Positions 1 to 7,106 of a stretch of 10,776 nt of DNA are shown piece after piece. The DNA comes from Desulfurococcaceae archaeon (GTDB lineage: Archaea > Thermoproteota > Thermoprotei_A > Sulfolobales > Desulfurococcaceae). Position 1 is the first letter of the stretch. Each line of letters starts with the position of its first letter. The position numbers were made by a program, and so were the translations under genes. The stretch spans positions 1-10,776 of the forward strand of contig JAJHQY010000013.1 of assembly GCA_020833085.1 (NCBI GenBank), written 5' to 3'. Below the pieces are notes generated by a model, which ran no database searches, had not been told where the DNA came from, and saw only the letters and a list, made by a program, of their open reading frames with translations.

Positions 1-986
1 TAGACTTTACTAGCTCTCTTAGAGAGCTCTTTAAGTAGAGCAACGGCCCTTCTAGGTGCAGGGCCCTCAATAGCGAGTTTTACGGGGCCTCTACTGTGTA
101 GAGCCACGTATTCACGCAGCTCCTCAATGCTAGTGCTCCTCTTGAGCGGAGATTTCACTTCAATTACTAGTGGTCGACCCGAGCCAATCATTCTAGCATC
201 TACGTCTTCGCGGCCAGCCGCGTGAATTACCACTTTACTCGCGTTAAAGAGACTTTTCACAGCGTTCTCGACGGACTCTTGCACACTCAGCGGGTACTTC
301 TTAACTCCACTGAGAGTGTACCACGGTGTCTGAGATATCCTCCTTCCGAGCTTCCAGTAGCGCCCGTAGAACAGTAGTGGTTTTACCTCGACGCTTACAC
401 TGTAGTTAGTAAATTCGCTATTAAACGAGATCACGACTACGGCGTCTGGATTTACGAAGTCGGGTTTAAGCCCGCTCTTATCACGTATAATTTTTCCGAC
501 CTCTCTCTTGATCTCTCTTTTAAGAGACTCAGCGTATTCAAGTCCGCACTCCAGGAGCAACTGTAACTCGCGCCCTGCGAGCTCCTTGTCTAGAGTAACG
601 CCTACTAGGAAAGACGCCACGTGGAGCTTCTCTAGCTCTTTAATGGCCTCCTCGGCGAGGCGCTCGTACATCTGGGGGGTTAGCGCGTTTCTACACATGT
701 AGCACTCGTGAGCGCTCAACTCTGAGTTAAATAGCTTCTTATACGTAGTTGCTACAGCTGACCCAGCGTTGGCGGCAACTCTCTCGAAGTACTCTTTACT
801 AATCTCACCTCTAGCGTACTGTACATGCAATTTCATTGCGAGGAGGGTTTTGAGAGCGCGTCCCCGCTCAGCATTACTAACTCCGAGCCCTAGTCTAGCG
901 AAGAGCCTGCCTAAGCACGCATCGCAGAGTGGGTATTTAACTAGTATTCTCTCTGCTCTCCCGAGTACATCGTCGTAGAAGTTCAC
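1..986 (-). CDS. pus10: tRNA pseudouridine synthase Pus10, partial (C-terminus beyond window)
   Basis: By family, archaeal Pus10 makes pseudouridine 54 and 55 in the T-loop of tRNAs in the cytoplasm. 328 residues are visible and the rest lies left of base 1. The N-terminal zinc-binding part shows two Cys pairs, CDAC at residues 21-24 and CYMC at 95-98. The catalytic domain begins after about residue 170 and contains GREDVDARMIGSGRP at 259-273; Asp263 is the expected catalytic aspartate. The GTG start at 984-986 is chosen because an in-frame TGA (993-995) lies just upstream and the next Met is residue 51; a weak GTGAT ribosome site precedes it. It begins 20 bases after the srp54 stop, so both genes are probably on one transcript. 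No defect is seen in the visible part. Confidence 0.92.
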   Translation of the reverse strand, partial: MNFYDDVLGRAERILVKYPLCDACLGRLFARLGLGVSNAERGRALKTLLAMKLHVQYARGEISKEYFERVAANAGSAVATTYKKLFNSELSAHECYMCRNALTPQMYERLAEEAIKELEKLHVASFLVGVTLDKELAGRELQLLLECGLEYAESLKREIKREVGKIIRDKSGLKPDFVNPDAVVVISFNSEFTNYSVSVEVKPLLFYGRYWKLGRRISQTPWYTLSGVKKYPLSVQESVENAVKSLFNASKVVIHAAGREDVDARMIGSGRPLVIEVKSPLKRSTSIEELREYVALHSRGPVKLAIEGPAPRRAVALLKELSKRASKV

Positions 987-1006
987 GGCAAATCACGTAC
1001 TGAGCT

Positions 1007-2350
1007 TTACTTCATTAACTCCCTGAGCTTAGATAAGTCTACTCCTAGGCTCTCGAGCTTCTTTAGATCAGACTTTCTAATCCTCTTAGCGAGCTTCTTT
1101 AATAGCTCGTACTGCTTCAGTAGCTCTCTAACGTCTTCGACTTCAACACCAGCTCCGCGAGCTATTCTTCTCATTCTGGACTTGTCAATTATTTCTGGAT
1201 TATCGAGCTCCTCGTAAGTCATGGAGTTAATTATTGCAATCCACTTCTCTAGTTTCTTTTCGAGCTCTCTACTGTCGATTTCAAGTGGTATCTTCACGCC
1301 GAGTCCCGGAATCATCTGTAGGATTTTGCGTAAAGGACCTAGTTTCTTCAAGTTAACTAGTTGCTTGTATATTAGCCTCATGTTAATTTTACCAGACAAC
1401 ATGTCCTCGAGGTCTCTCTCTGTGAACTCGACTTGTGCTTTTCTAACAGACTCCACAAGGCTCTCAATGTCTCCTAGACCTAGTATTCTCGCAACAAATC
1501 TCGAGGGGTTGAAGGGCTCTAGTTCGTCTACCTTCTCGCCTGTTCCAATGAACTTAATAGTGGCACCAGTAGCGGCTACAGCTGAGAGTGCTCCGCCACC
1601 GCGCGCAGTTCCGTCTAGCTTAGTTATGACTATTGAGCCTATTGGAGTAGCCTCGTGGAACTTCTTGGCGATAGTGTAGGCTTGCTGCCCAGTAGACGCG
1701 TCTAGTACGAGCATAATCTCGTCTGGCTTGACCTTCTCGTAGATCTGCTTCATCTCCTCGAGTAGAGCGTCTTCTTTGTGGTGCCTCCCCGCAGTGTCTA
1801 TTATCACTATGTCAAAGCCCCTCTCAACGAAGAACTTAACGCCCTCAATAGCTATTTTAACAGCGTCCTTACACTCGGGATCTCCGTAAACAGGCACACC
1901 TATTTTCTCTCCTAGTTGTTTGAGTTGATCGTACGCGGCGGGTCTGTACGTGTCGGCGGCTACGAGGCCTACTTTATACCCCTCGTACTTGTAGAAGTTC
2001 GCTATCTTAGCCGCTGTAGTCGTCTTCCCGCTCCCCTGGAGTCCCACGAGCAGTATTACCCACGGCCTCTTAGTTGGTTTTAGAGGAGGCTTCTTCTCTC
2101 CACCGAGGAGCTTAACGAGCTCTTCGTAGACTATAGTTATAAACCAGTGCCTCTTGGGGACGCCTGGCGGCGGCTTCTCCTCGAGAGCTCTCTGCTTAAT
2201 TCTACTAGTGATCTCTACTACGAGTTTAACGTTGACATCTGACTTTAAGAGCTCTTTCTGCATTTCTCTAATAAACTCGTTGACGGCGTCTTCGTATTTT
2301 TCTCTCTTTAAGAAATTAGCCAGCGCGCTCTTCAGGCCCTCGAAGACCAC
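1007..2350 (-). CDS. srp54: signal recognition particle GTPase SRP54
   Basis: This is the SRP GTPase that binds SRP RNA and signal sequences and delivers ribosome-nascent chains to the membrane receptor FtsY. It is full length at 447 residues. The N domain covers residues 1 to about 90. The G domain (about 95-295) has the P-loop GLQGSGKTT (103-111), DTYRPAAY (133-140), DTAGRH (185-190), TKLDG (243-247) and GTGEKVDELEPF (269-280). The M domain (about 300-447) has the RNA-binding helix motif SRMRRIARGAG (391-401). The start is GTG; a GAGGGGTG ribosome site lies 7 bases upstream and the next Met is residue 30. It heads the srp54-pus10 unit. The tRNA-Leu gene lies about 100 bases upstream on the same strand. 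Confidence 0.97.
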   Translation of the reverse strand: MVFEGLKSALANFLKREKYEDAVNEFIREMQKELLKSDVNVKLVVEITSRIKQRALEEKPPPGVPKRHWFITIVYEELVKLLGGEKKPPLKPTKRPWVILLVGLQGSGKTTTAAKIANFYKYEGYKVGLVAADTYRPAAYDQLKQLGEKIGVPVYGDPECKDAVKIAIEGVKFFVERGFDIVIIDTAGRHHKEDALLEEMKQIYEKVKPDEIMLVLDASTGQQAYTIAKKFHEATPIGSIVITKLDGTARGGGALSAVAATGATIKFIGTGEKVDELEPFNPSRFVARILGLGDIESLVESVRKAQVEFTERDLEDMLSGKINMRLIYKQLVNLKKLGPLRKILQMIPGLGVKIPLEIDSRELEKKLEKWIAIINSMTYEELDNPEIIDKSRMRRIARGAGVEVEDVRELLKQYELLKKLAKRIRKSDLKKLESLGVDLSKLRELMK

Positions 2351-2357
2351 TAGTAAG

Positions 2358-2365
2358 CACCCCTC
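2358..2365 (-). promoter_or_regulatory. ribosome binding site of srp54
   Basis: On the minus strand the bases read GAGGGGTG, seven bases before the GTG start of srp54. The site supports GTG at 2348-2350 as the start. Confidence 0.55.
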
Positions 2366-2390
2366 TCATACTCGTAGACGAGTAATCGAC

Positions 2391-2398
2391 CTTTAAGG
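2391..2398 (-). promoter_or_regulatory. possible TATA element of srp54-pus10
   Basis: The minus strand reads CCTTAAAG here. A transcript start about 25 bases downstream would fall near 2366, leaving a leader of about 15 bases that carries the ribosome site. It is a weak match; readthrough from the upstream tRNA gene is an alternative source of transcript. Confidence 0.35.
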
Positions 2399-2452
2399 AT
2401 TAACGTCTACATTTTCGCCTCTAATGCGCGGAGTTGATAGCTGAGTAGTTTG

Positions 2453-2536
<84 letters not shown>

Positions 2537-2565
2537 TCCACTTAACTCTACTCTTGTAGAGCCCC

Positions 2566-2571
2566 TATAAA
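2566..2571 (-). promoter_or_regulatory. TATA box of tRNA-Leu
   Basis: The minus strand reads TTTATA, with 29 bases between it and the first base of the tRNA. This is the archaeal distance for a transcript starting at or just before the mature 5' end. Confidence 0.6.
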
Positions 2572-2605
2572 GCTTCTACTAGTTGACGCCATTTGAGTAG
2601 TAAGA

Positions 2606-2613
2606 TTTTAAAA
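2606..2613 (+). promoter_or_regulatory. TATA box of the uL16 operon
   Basis: The sequence is TTTTAAAA. A start about 25 bases downstream (near 2636) would leave a leader of roughly 20 bases containing GTGGTGGT (2642-2649), the ribosome site of uL16. The whole stretch 2351-2654 holds only the tRNA and these control elements. Confidence 0.6.
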
Positions 2614-2654
2614 CTAGTTAGACATCTCGTAGTGTCTAGGTGTGGTGGTTAGTA

Positions 2655-3182
2655 ATGCCTCTCAGACCAGCAAGGTGCTACACGCACTTTAGCGGCCCGC
2701 CTTACACTAGAAAAGAGTACATTCCAGGCATTCCGCCACCAAAGATCTCTAAGTTCGAGATGGGTGATATTAAGAAAGACTACGATTACGAAGTAGCACT
2801 AGTCGTGGAGGAAGCGGGGCAGATTAGGCACAACGCTCTCGAGGCGGCGCGCGTAATGGCTTTAAAGAGGCTCTCTACTAAACTCGGAGAGAACAATTTC
2901 TTCCTGAGAGTAAACGTCTACCCACACCACGTTCTGAGAGAAAACAAGATGCTAGCTTTTGCTGGAGCTGACAGGCTACAGGAGGGTATGAGGCTCGCGT
3001 TTGGAAAGCCGATTGGAACAGCGGCGAGAGTGTACCCGGGTCAAGTAGTCTTGTTCGTGAGGGTCTTTAAAGACCACGTAGCAGTAGCTAAAGAGGCTCT
3101 CAAAATAGCGGCGTCAAAACTACCACTACCAGTGAGAATAGTCGTTAAGCCACTAAAACCGGGTCTGCCCTCCTCTATCTAG
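2655..3182 (+). CDS. rpl10e: large-subunit ribosomal protein uL16 (archaeal L10e)
   Basis: This archaeal and eukaryotic type uL16 is a 50S protein that contacts the tRNA elbow near the A site. At 175 residues it has the usual length. The N-terminus [20 protein letters not shown] and the following Pro-rich [11 protein letters not shown] segment are diagnostic. Further family stretches are [33 protein letters not shown] and [16 protein letters not shown]. The frame is open five codons further upstream to a GTG at 2640, but ATG at 2655 gives the family N-terminus and has GTGGTGGT just before it. It is the first gene of a five-gene operon and is followed 16 bases later by dph2. It is one of only two ATG starts in the window. 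Confidence 0.97.
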   Translation: MPLRPARCYTHFSGPPYTRKEYIPGIPPPKISKFEMGDIKKDYDYEVALVVEEAGQIRHNALEAARVMALKRLSTKLGENNFFLRVNVYPHHVLRENKMLAFAGADRLQEGMRLAFGKPIGTAARVYPGQVVLFVRVFKDHVAVAKEALKIAASKLPLPVRIVVKPLKPGLPSSI

Positions 3183-3184
3183 TT

Positions 3185-3190
3185 GAGGAG
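3185..3190 (+). promoter_or_regulatory. ribosome binding site deciding the TTG start of dph2
   Basis: GAGGAG lies eight bases before TTG (3199-3201), just after the uL16 stop. No ATG or GTG start occurs near, so this site supports TTG initiation. Confidence 0.6.
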
Positions 3191-3198
3191 CAGTAGTT

Positions 3199-4218
3199 TT
3201 GAGTACTAGTGACATATGTGAGCTCTACTCTATTAGACTAGACGGCGCGCTAGAGAAACTTAGAACTCTAAAAGCCCGTAGAGTTCTCCTCCACGCTCCT
3301 AATGGATTAAAGCCTCTTTACAATTGCGTCGCGAACGCGCTGAGAGATCTGGGCGTCGAGGTCTTCTACTCGAGCGAGCCCGGTTACGGCTCGTGTGATA
3401 TCCCCCTTGAAGAGGCTAGAGAAGTAGGAGTAGACGTGATAGTGCACATAGGTCACGAGGAGTACACTCTACGCGAGCCAGCTGGACACAGCCGGCTGAC
3501 TGTGGTCTACGTTCCCGTTTACTACACTATTGAGCTGAGTAGTGGGGTGCTGAGTACTCTCTACAGGCTCCTAGTGGAGAGCAATGCAGAGAGAGTTACT
3601 GTATCCTCTACTCTCGTTGAGAGCTTGCAGAGGAGGCAAGTAGCGCGCTACCTAGAGGAGAAGGGGCTGACTGTACACGAGGTGCTAGTACCCCTACTGG
3701 GGTGCTACTATAGCCCGGTAGTAGCCCTAGAGGGGAGCGTAGACGCTCACGTAGTTGTCTCCGGCGGGGTTTTTCACCCACTTGGACTGGGCCTCGTCTC
3801 TAAAAAGCGCATCTTAGTCGTAGACCCCTACTCTCAGCGTGTGTGGTCAGCGCGGGAAGAGGCGGATAGGGTTTTGAAGAAGAGGTTTTACGTACTGCTA
3901 AAAGCCAGAGAGGCGTGGGGTGGGCGGTTAGGAGTAGTTATTGGTGGCAGGCCAGGACAGTACAGGGGGGCGCTAGTGGAGCTCGTGGAGGCGCTAGCCA
4001 GGAGGGCTGGGTTCAGAGTATACAAGATTACTTCGAGTTACACTACGCTCGAGAGGCTCGCGGCTATTGACAACGCACTGGGGCTGGACCTCTACGTTGT
4101 GACAAGTTGCCCGAGACTCCCAATAGACGACCTCGCAGAGTTCTACAAGCCGGTCTTAACACCAGGAGAATTTATAATGCTCGCGAGGGGGGGTGAGAAG
4201 TACATTTACCCGTGGTGA
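3199..4218 (+). CDS. dph2: diphthamide synthase Dph2 (3-amino-3-carboxypropyl transferase)
   Basis: By family, archaeal Dph2 is a homodimeric [4Fe-4S] noncanonical radical-SAM enzyme. It transfers the 3-amino-3-carboxypropyl group of SAM to a histidine of elongation factor 2, the first step of diphthamide synthesis. The protein has 339 residues, as usual. The three cluster cysteines sit in the expected places, one per domain: Cys66 (GYGSCDIP), Cys169 (PLLGCYYSP) and Cys304 (VTSCPRLPIDD). Other family marks are VLLHAPNGLKP (29-39), HIGHEEYT (83-90) and VSGGVFHPLG (187-196). The start is TTG, backed by GAGGAG; the only later Met is residue 327. It is the second gene of the uL16 operon, and its stop codon overlaps the next start. 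Confidence 0.93.
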   Translation: MSTSDICELYSIRLDGALEKLRTLKARRVLLHAPNGLKPLYNCVANALRDLGVEVFYSSEPGYGSCDIPLEEAREVGVDVIVHIGHEEYTLREPAGHSRLTVVYVPVYYTIELSSGVLSTLYRLLVESNAERVTVSSTLVESLQRRQVARYLEEKGLTVHEVLVPLLGCYYSPVVALEGSVDAHVVVSGGVFHPLGLGLVSKKRILVVDPYSQRVWSAREEADRVLKKRFYVLLKAREAWGGRLGVVIGGRPGQYRGALVELVEALARRAGFRVYKITSSYTTLERLAAIDNALGLDLYVVTSCPRLPIDDLAEFYKPVLTPGEFIMLARGGEKYIYPW

Positions 4219-4892
4219 CGACCTACTTGACGCTAGTCAGCAGTAAAGCAGAGCTCGAAAAAGCCCTAGCTGTCTACGAGGCGGAGAGAAGAGTCTTTAG
4301 GAGAGAGCTCGAGCAGTACCCCACTCCCACACGTCTCGTGGCCCACATCTTGTGGCTTAGTGCTCTCAAAGGCGACACGAGTGGTCGCACTGTAGCTGAT
4401 TATGGTTGTGGTGATGGAAGGATAGCAGTGGCCTCTCTAATAGTAGGGGCTTCTCGCGCAGTCTGCGTGGAGATAGACGAGAACATGGTTAAACTGGGGG
4501 CTCTACTAGCCCTTCAGCACTACTCTCAGCTGAGTAGTAGAATAATATTTGTAGTTGGAGACGCGACGAGAATGCGGCTCAGAAATGTAGATTTAGTCGT
4601 GATGAACCCTCCTTTTGGCGTCGTAAAGAGCAATAGGGGGCTAGACGTGAAATTTCTACTCTCAGCTCTGCAAAGCGCGAAGAAAGTGTACAGTATTCAC
4701 AAGTACTCTCAGGGCTTCTACAACATTTTGAAGAAGCTTAGCGAGGCGTTGAACTTAGAGCTGGAGTACGCTGAGATAGTAGACTTTGAAATCCCAATGC
4801 TATATTATAGACACAGGCGGAGAGTTCATAGATTTAAAGCAATATTCACAATACTAGCGAGAAGAGAGGGTGAGGCTCTACGAGCTTTGTAG
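4215..4892 (+). CDS. METTL5-like RNA N6-adenine methyltransferase
   Basis: This is a class I SAM methyltransferase of the METTL5-like family. Human METTL5 places m6A on 18S rRNA; an rRNA adenine is the likely but unproven target here. Counting from the alternative GTG at 4212, the features are the N-terminal EQYPTP (34-39), SAM motif I DYGCGDGR (63-70), acidic EIDE (87-90), the N6-adenine catalytic motif NPPFG (132-136), YSIHK (160-164), and a C-terminal basic HRRRVHRF (201-208). The length is 225 residues from GTG at 4215, or 226 from 4212. I prefer 4215 because it forms the GTGA overlap with the dph2 stop that recurs in this window. GGGGGGGTGAG (4187-4197) upstream is a distant ribosome site. 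Its TAG stop shares one base with the csl4 start. A protein substrate (HemK-like) is less likely, given the EQYPTP and SIHK context. Confidence 0.86.
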   Translation: MTTYLTLVSSKAELEKALAVYEAERRVFRRELEQYPTPTRLVAHILWLSALKGDTSGRTVADYGCGDGRIAVASLIVGASRAVCVEIDENMVKLGALLALQHYSQLSSRIIFVVGDATRMRLRNVDLVVMNPPFGVVKSNRGLDVKFLLSALQSAKKVYSIHKYSQGFYNILKKLSEALNLELEYAEIVDFEIPMLYYRHRRRVHRFKAIFTILARREGEALRAL

Positions 4893-5431
4893 TGCCGGGA
4901 GAGGCTATTTGCGTCGAGGAGGAAGCGCTTCCCGGCGAGTTTGTGAGTAGTGATGGTAAGGGCTACTTGAGGTCACAGGTTGTTGGAGTAGTCTTCCACA
5001 ACAGATTTAAGAAAACAGTTAGCGTGAAGCCTCTAACTAGAAGAGAGCTAACACTACGACAAGGCGTAATTGTAGAGGGCTGGGTTTACGACGTGCACGA
5101 AGACGTAGCAGTTGTGAAGATATACAGAGCCAATAACGCCCGGGCGAACGCTATTGGCCTGTTACACGTATCTCAGATCGCGAGCGAGTACGTCGCGGAC
5201 ATACAAGACTACGTGAGACCCAGCGACATTATCAGGGCGAGAGTAATGAATAACACGCCACCGTACCTACTCACAATCAAAGAGCCTCAACTAGGAGTAA
5301 TTCACGCTTACTGCGGCTCTTGTGGTGAGGAGCTGTACTTAACTAGTAGCGGTGTCCTCGTCTGTAAAAACTGTGGAAGAGTGGAAAAGAGAAAGGTGGC
5401 TAGTGGAGGCTACATACTAACAACTACTTGA
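4892..5431 (+). CDS. csl4: exosome RNA-binding subunit Csl4
   Basis: Csl4 is a cap subunit of the archaeal RNA exosome; it binds RNA and guides it into the Rrp41/Rrp42 ring for 3'-5' decay or tailing. The length, 179 residues, is normal. An N-terminal domain with the PGE segment (2-4 and again 14-16) precedes an S1-type RNA-binding domain at about 58-130 (RQGVIVEGWVYDVHEDVAVV, then GLLHVSQIA). The C-terminal zinc ribbon has Cys141, Cys144, Cys158 and Cys161 (CGSCG and CKNCG). The start is GTG at 4892, overlapping the previous stop by one base (TAGTG), and the next Met is residue 119. It is the fourth gene of the operon, which puts RNA decay with ribosome genes. Confidence 0.95.
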   Translation: MPGEAICVEEEALPGEFVSSDGKGYLRSQVVGVVFHNRFKKTVSVKPLTRRELTLRQGVIVEGWVYDVHEDVAVVKIYRANNARANAIGLLHVSQIASEYVADIQDYVRPSDIIRARVMNNTPPYLLTIKEPQLGVIHAYCGSCGEELYLTSSGVLVCKNCGRVEKRKVASGGYILTTT

Positions 5432-5436
5432 GGTGA
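5430..5436 (+). promoter_or_regulatory. ribosome binding site deciding the GTG start of the DUF2067-like gene
   Basis: GAGGTGA is a full match to the archaeal anti-Shine-Dalgarno. It overlaps the csl4 stop and sits four bases before GTG at 5441. The csl4 TGA is in the same frame, so no upstream extension is possible. Confidence 0.75.
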
Positions 5437-5440
5437 ACAA

Positions 5441-6073
5441 GTGCCGCTCGTCAAGAGGAGGTTTTTTGTACCCTGTAGAGAGGAGGAGTGTTCTAAGCTC
5501 TACGAGCTCGTCAAAGACAGGCTCCCTCCACTGAGTCACGCAGAGTTCTCCTTTACTAGTAAAGGCCTCTTCATAGAGATGTACGGCTACGAGACAGACG
5601 TTAAGTCCGCGTGGCTGGAGATTAGGAGAGTTCTAAAGTCCCTCAAAGAGGCTCTCTCAACGCGTAAAGGCTTGAAGAAGTGTAGTGTAGAGCTCATCAA
5701 CCAAACTATTAGGAAGACCTTCCCGCCGGGGCTTCTAGTTGAGATCATTAAGCGGCTTGGACGCGAAGCTGTGTTTGTGAGAGGGGAAAACGCGATTCTC
5801 TCAGACATGTCTTTTGAAGAGATAACTAGGCTTGCCGAGTTAGTAGCCGAGAACAATACTTCACTAGCTAAGATCTCTAAAAACACCTCGACAAGGTACT
5901 ACTTAGTAGCGTGTGTAGTTCTAACTGGACTGCCCGTTGAAGAAGTCATCGAGATCTCGCGTAGCCTCGGGCTAGTAGACGTCGAGGAGGATGGCAGAGT
6001 AGTCGTTAAATTAGAGTGGAGGAGCGCCCTAGATAAATTCTACAAGAATTTTAAACAACAGGGTAGTAGTTGA
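5441..6073 (+). CDS. DUF2067-like conserved archaeal protein, function unknown
   Basis: The product has 210 residues with no signal peptide or membrane helix, so it should be cytosolic. From memory the N-terminus (KRRFFVPCREEECSKLYELV, 5-24, with Cys12 and Cys17) and the later SAWLEIRRVLKSLKEAL (55-71) resemble archaeal DUF2067 proteins; I cannot confirm this without a profile search. The first ~70 residues alternate strand and helix like a small RNA-binding fold. The middle (about 77-135) is helical and mentions no catalytic motif. The C-terminal third (about 140-200) looks like a winged-helix-type helix-rich domain ending in a basic tail. The start is GTG with a perfect ribosome site; the next Met is residue 47. 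It is the last gene of the uL16 operon, nine bases after csl4, suggesting a role with RNA or the exosome by position only. Confidence 0.6.
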   Translation: MPLVKRRFFVPCREEECSKLYELVKDRLPPLSHAEFSFTSKGLFIEMYGYETDVKSAWLEIRRVLKSLKEALSTRKGLKKCSVELINQTIRKTFPPGLLVEIIKRLGREAVFVRGENAILSDMSFEEITRLAELVAENNTSLAKISKNTSTRYYLVACVVLTGLPVEEVIEISRSLGLVDVEEDGRVVVKLEWRSALDKFYKNFKQQGSS

Positions 6074-6078
6074 GCGCG

Positions 6079-6411
6079 CTACTCGTATTCACGCCACGTA
6101 TAGCCGCACTTCACGCACTTGTAAAATCTCGTTGGAGGCTCGTCGGCAGCGCGGGTCTGTATAACCCAGTAGTAAGCCTCGTTGTGCCCACAGCGCTTGC
6201 AGACCACGTCTCTAGTTACGGGTAAGTTGAGTTCTCTCTCTTCAACTACAATGGTCTTCTCCTTAGCGCTGTGCTCGATTTTAGAAGTCACTGTAAGAGA
6301 CCGCTGCGGGGACTCTACGCGGTAATTACACCTAGAGCAGACTAAGTACACTTTGCCCCCTTCTCGCTTCGGCTTTAAGAGGCCTCCGCACTTAGGGCAA
6401 AACGCCGTCAC
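6079..6411 (-). CDS. tfs: transcription elongation/cleavage factor TFS
   Basis: TFS is the archaeal counterpart of TFIIS. It enters the RNA polymerase secondary channel and stimulates transcript cleavage in backtracked complexes. The protein has 110 residues, normal for the family. The N-terminal zinc ribbon uses Cys5, Cys8, Cys25 and Cys28. The C-terminal ribbon uses Cys71, Cys74, Cys99 and Cys102. The acidic catalytic hairpin pair is Asp90-Glu91 in TRAADEPPTRFYKC, so it should be an active cleavage factor and not an inhibitory paralogue. The start is GTG at 6411, within a GTGA overlap with the upstream gene, and no other Met exists in the protein. It is the last gene of the rpoL operon; its stop is five bases from the convergent DUF2067-like stop. 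Confidence 0.94.
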   Translation of the reverse strand: MTAFCPKCGGLLKPKREGGKVYLVCSRCNYRVESPQRSLTVTSKIEHSAKEKTIVVEERELNLPVTRDVVCKRCGHNEAYYWVIQTRAADEPPTRFYKCVKCGYTWREYE

Positions 6412-6785
6412 TGAGTTACACCCTTAATTAGACACCTCTCTAGGTCACTTATTAAAAAACCACTCGTAGAGAGCCTTAGACTACTCGCCTCAAGTAGGCA
6501 GAGGACGAGTAGTACTATTTTACAGTACTCACTCGCGTAGAGTAGTGAATCACCTCCCTCAACTACTCTAAAAGACTTGAATCTGGCGCTGTACTTGCTC
6601 TCTGTGCACGGCACGGTGTACGTGACTTCGCTGTACGTCCTGATTTTATCCCTCAAGTACACTTCAAGGTCAATAAGTGCCTGTCGAGTAATATAGAGCT
6701 CTTCGAGGAAGTTAGCTCTGTAAGTTGCTAGTACAATATAGTCTCCTAGTAGGCCGTAAGCGAGGACTCTACTCTCTCTCTTCAC
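6408..6785 (-). CDS. unrecognised 125-residue protein between rpoL and tfs
   Basis: I do not recognise this gene. It is coding by position: it fills the space between rpoL and tfs and overlaps both by four bases as GTGA (6782-6785 and 6408-6411), with codon use like its neighbours. The product opens with MKRESRVLAYGLLGDYIVLA (1-20), a strand-rich start. Residues about 25-50 look helical. A Leu-rich stretch (89-102) is too short and charged at its edges for a convincing membrane helix. Four Cys (60, 88, 96, 118) are spaced unlike a zinc ribbon. It is probably a small soluble alpha/beta protein. A transcription-related role is an inference from the operon alone. The GTG start is the only Met in the frame. 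Confidence 0.7.
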   Translation of the reverse strand: MKRESRVLAYGLLGDYIVLATYRANFLEELYITRQALIDLEVYLRDKIRTYSEVTYTVPCTESKYSARFKSFRVVEGGDSLLYASEYCKIVLLVLCLLEASSLRLSTSGFLISDLERCLIKGVTQ

Positions 6786-7060
6786 TCTAAGACCTCTTCA
6801 ATAATTCTCTTAAACTCGGCTATTTCGCTCTTTAGTCTACTTATAACCTCTACGAGGACGGCAGAGGGCTTTACCCCCTCTTTAGTAATTAGCACAAACT
6901 CCATCACGTCTCTAAGTGGGTGTGGTATTCTGTACGCAGCGTACTCTACAGCGGGGTGTCTCAGCGCCTCTTTCATTAACATGTTTCCCAGAGTGTGGTC
7001 TTCTCCAGTGATCTCTAGCACCAGCTCTCTATCAGTCTTCGATATAACTCTCACTTCCAC
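6782..7060 (-). CDS. rpoL: DNA-directed RNA polymerase subunit L (RpoL, Rpb11)
   Basis: RpoL pairs with subunit D to form the assembly platform of archaeal RNA polymerase, like Rpb11/Rpb3. The protein has 92 residues, standard for the family. The signature GEDHTLGNMLMKEALRHPAV (19-38) is intact and is followed by AYRIPHPLRD (42-51). The C-terminal helix (about 64-92) is the dimerisation helix. The start is GTG at 7058-7060: it gives the family N-terminus MEVRVISK, and the next Met is residue 27. GGTG lies nine bases upstream. It is the first gene of the rpoL operon, driven from the divergent gap shared with pcna, and it overlaps the next gene by GTGA. Confidence 0.95.
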   Translation of the reverse strand: MEVRVISKTDRELVLEITGEDHTLGNMLMKEALRHPAVEYAAYRIPHPLRDVMEFVLITKEGVKPSAVLVEVISRLKSEIAEFKRIIEEVLE

Positions 7061-7097
7061 GTCAGCACACCACGAGAGTTGCTAGTACCGGAGTTTC

Positions 7098-7106
7098 CTT
7101 TTAAAT
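7098..7106. promoter_or_regulatory. shared near-palindromic TATA element, rpoL operon (-) and pcna operon (+)
   Basis: The only TATA-like element in the 82-base gap reads CTTTTAAAT on plus and ATTTAAAAG on minus. In both directions a start about 25 bases away leaves a leader of about 12-14 bases: near 7073 for rpoL (start 7060) and near 7131 for pcna (start 7143). A purine-rich AGAAG (7107-7111 on the minus strand) just upstream would fit a BRE for the rpoL direction; the pcna side has pyrimidines there. Confidence 0.55.

Noticed and set aside
12..28. Perfect 8-base inverted repeat AGCTCTCT-T-AGAGAGCT
   Set aside because: It lies inside pus10 coding sequence (Glu-Leu-Ser-Lys-Arg-Ala) and reflects the GAG/CTC/TCT/AGA codon bias seen everywhere in the window; no terminator T-run follows.
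508..978. Two open frames on plus (508-702 and 769-978) at the left end
   Set aside because: Both are antisense to the conserved pus10 frame on minus, which has Cys pairs and the catalytic motif.
1221..1679. 152-codon open frame on plus, opposite srp54
   Set aside because: It is the antisense of the conserved SRP54 G and M domains; its product is Ser-rich low-complexity typical of shadow frames and has no ribosome site.
2640..2654. GTG at 2640 as the uL16 start
   Set aside because: It would add five residues not seen at family N-termini and would bury the ribosome site GTGGTGGT inside the gene.
4404..4412. GTGGTGATGG as a box C of a C/D guide RNA
   Set aside because: It encodes the SAM motif GCGDG of the methyltransferase and no matching box D with guide spacing is seen.
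5587..5886. 99-codon minus frame inside the DUF2067-like gene
   Set aside because: Shadow frame; the plus frame has a perfect ribosome site, operon spacing and a plausible soluble protein.
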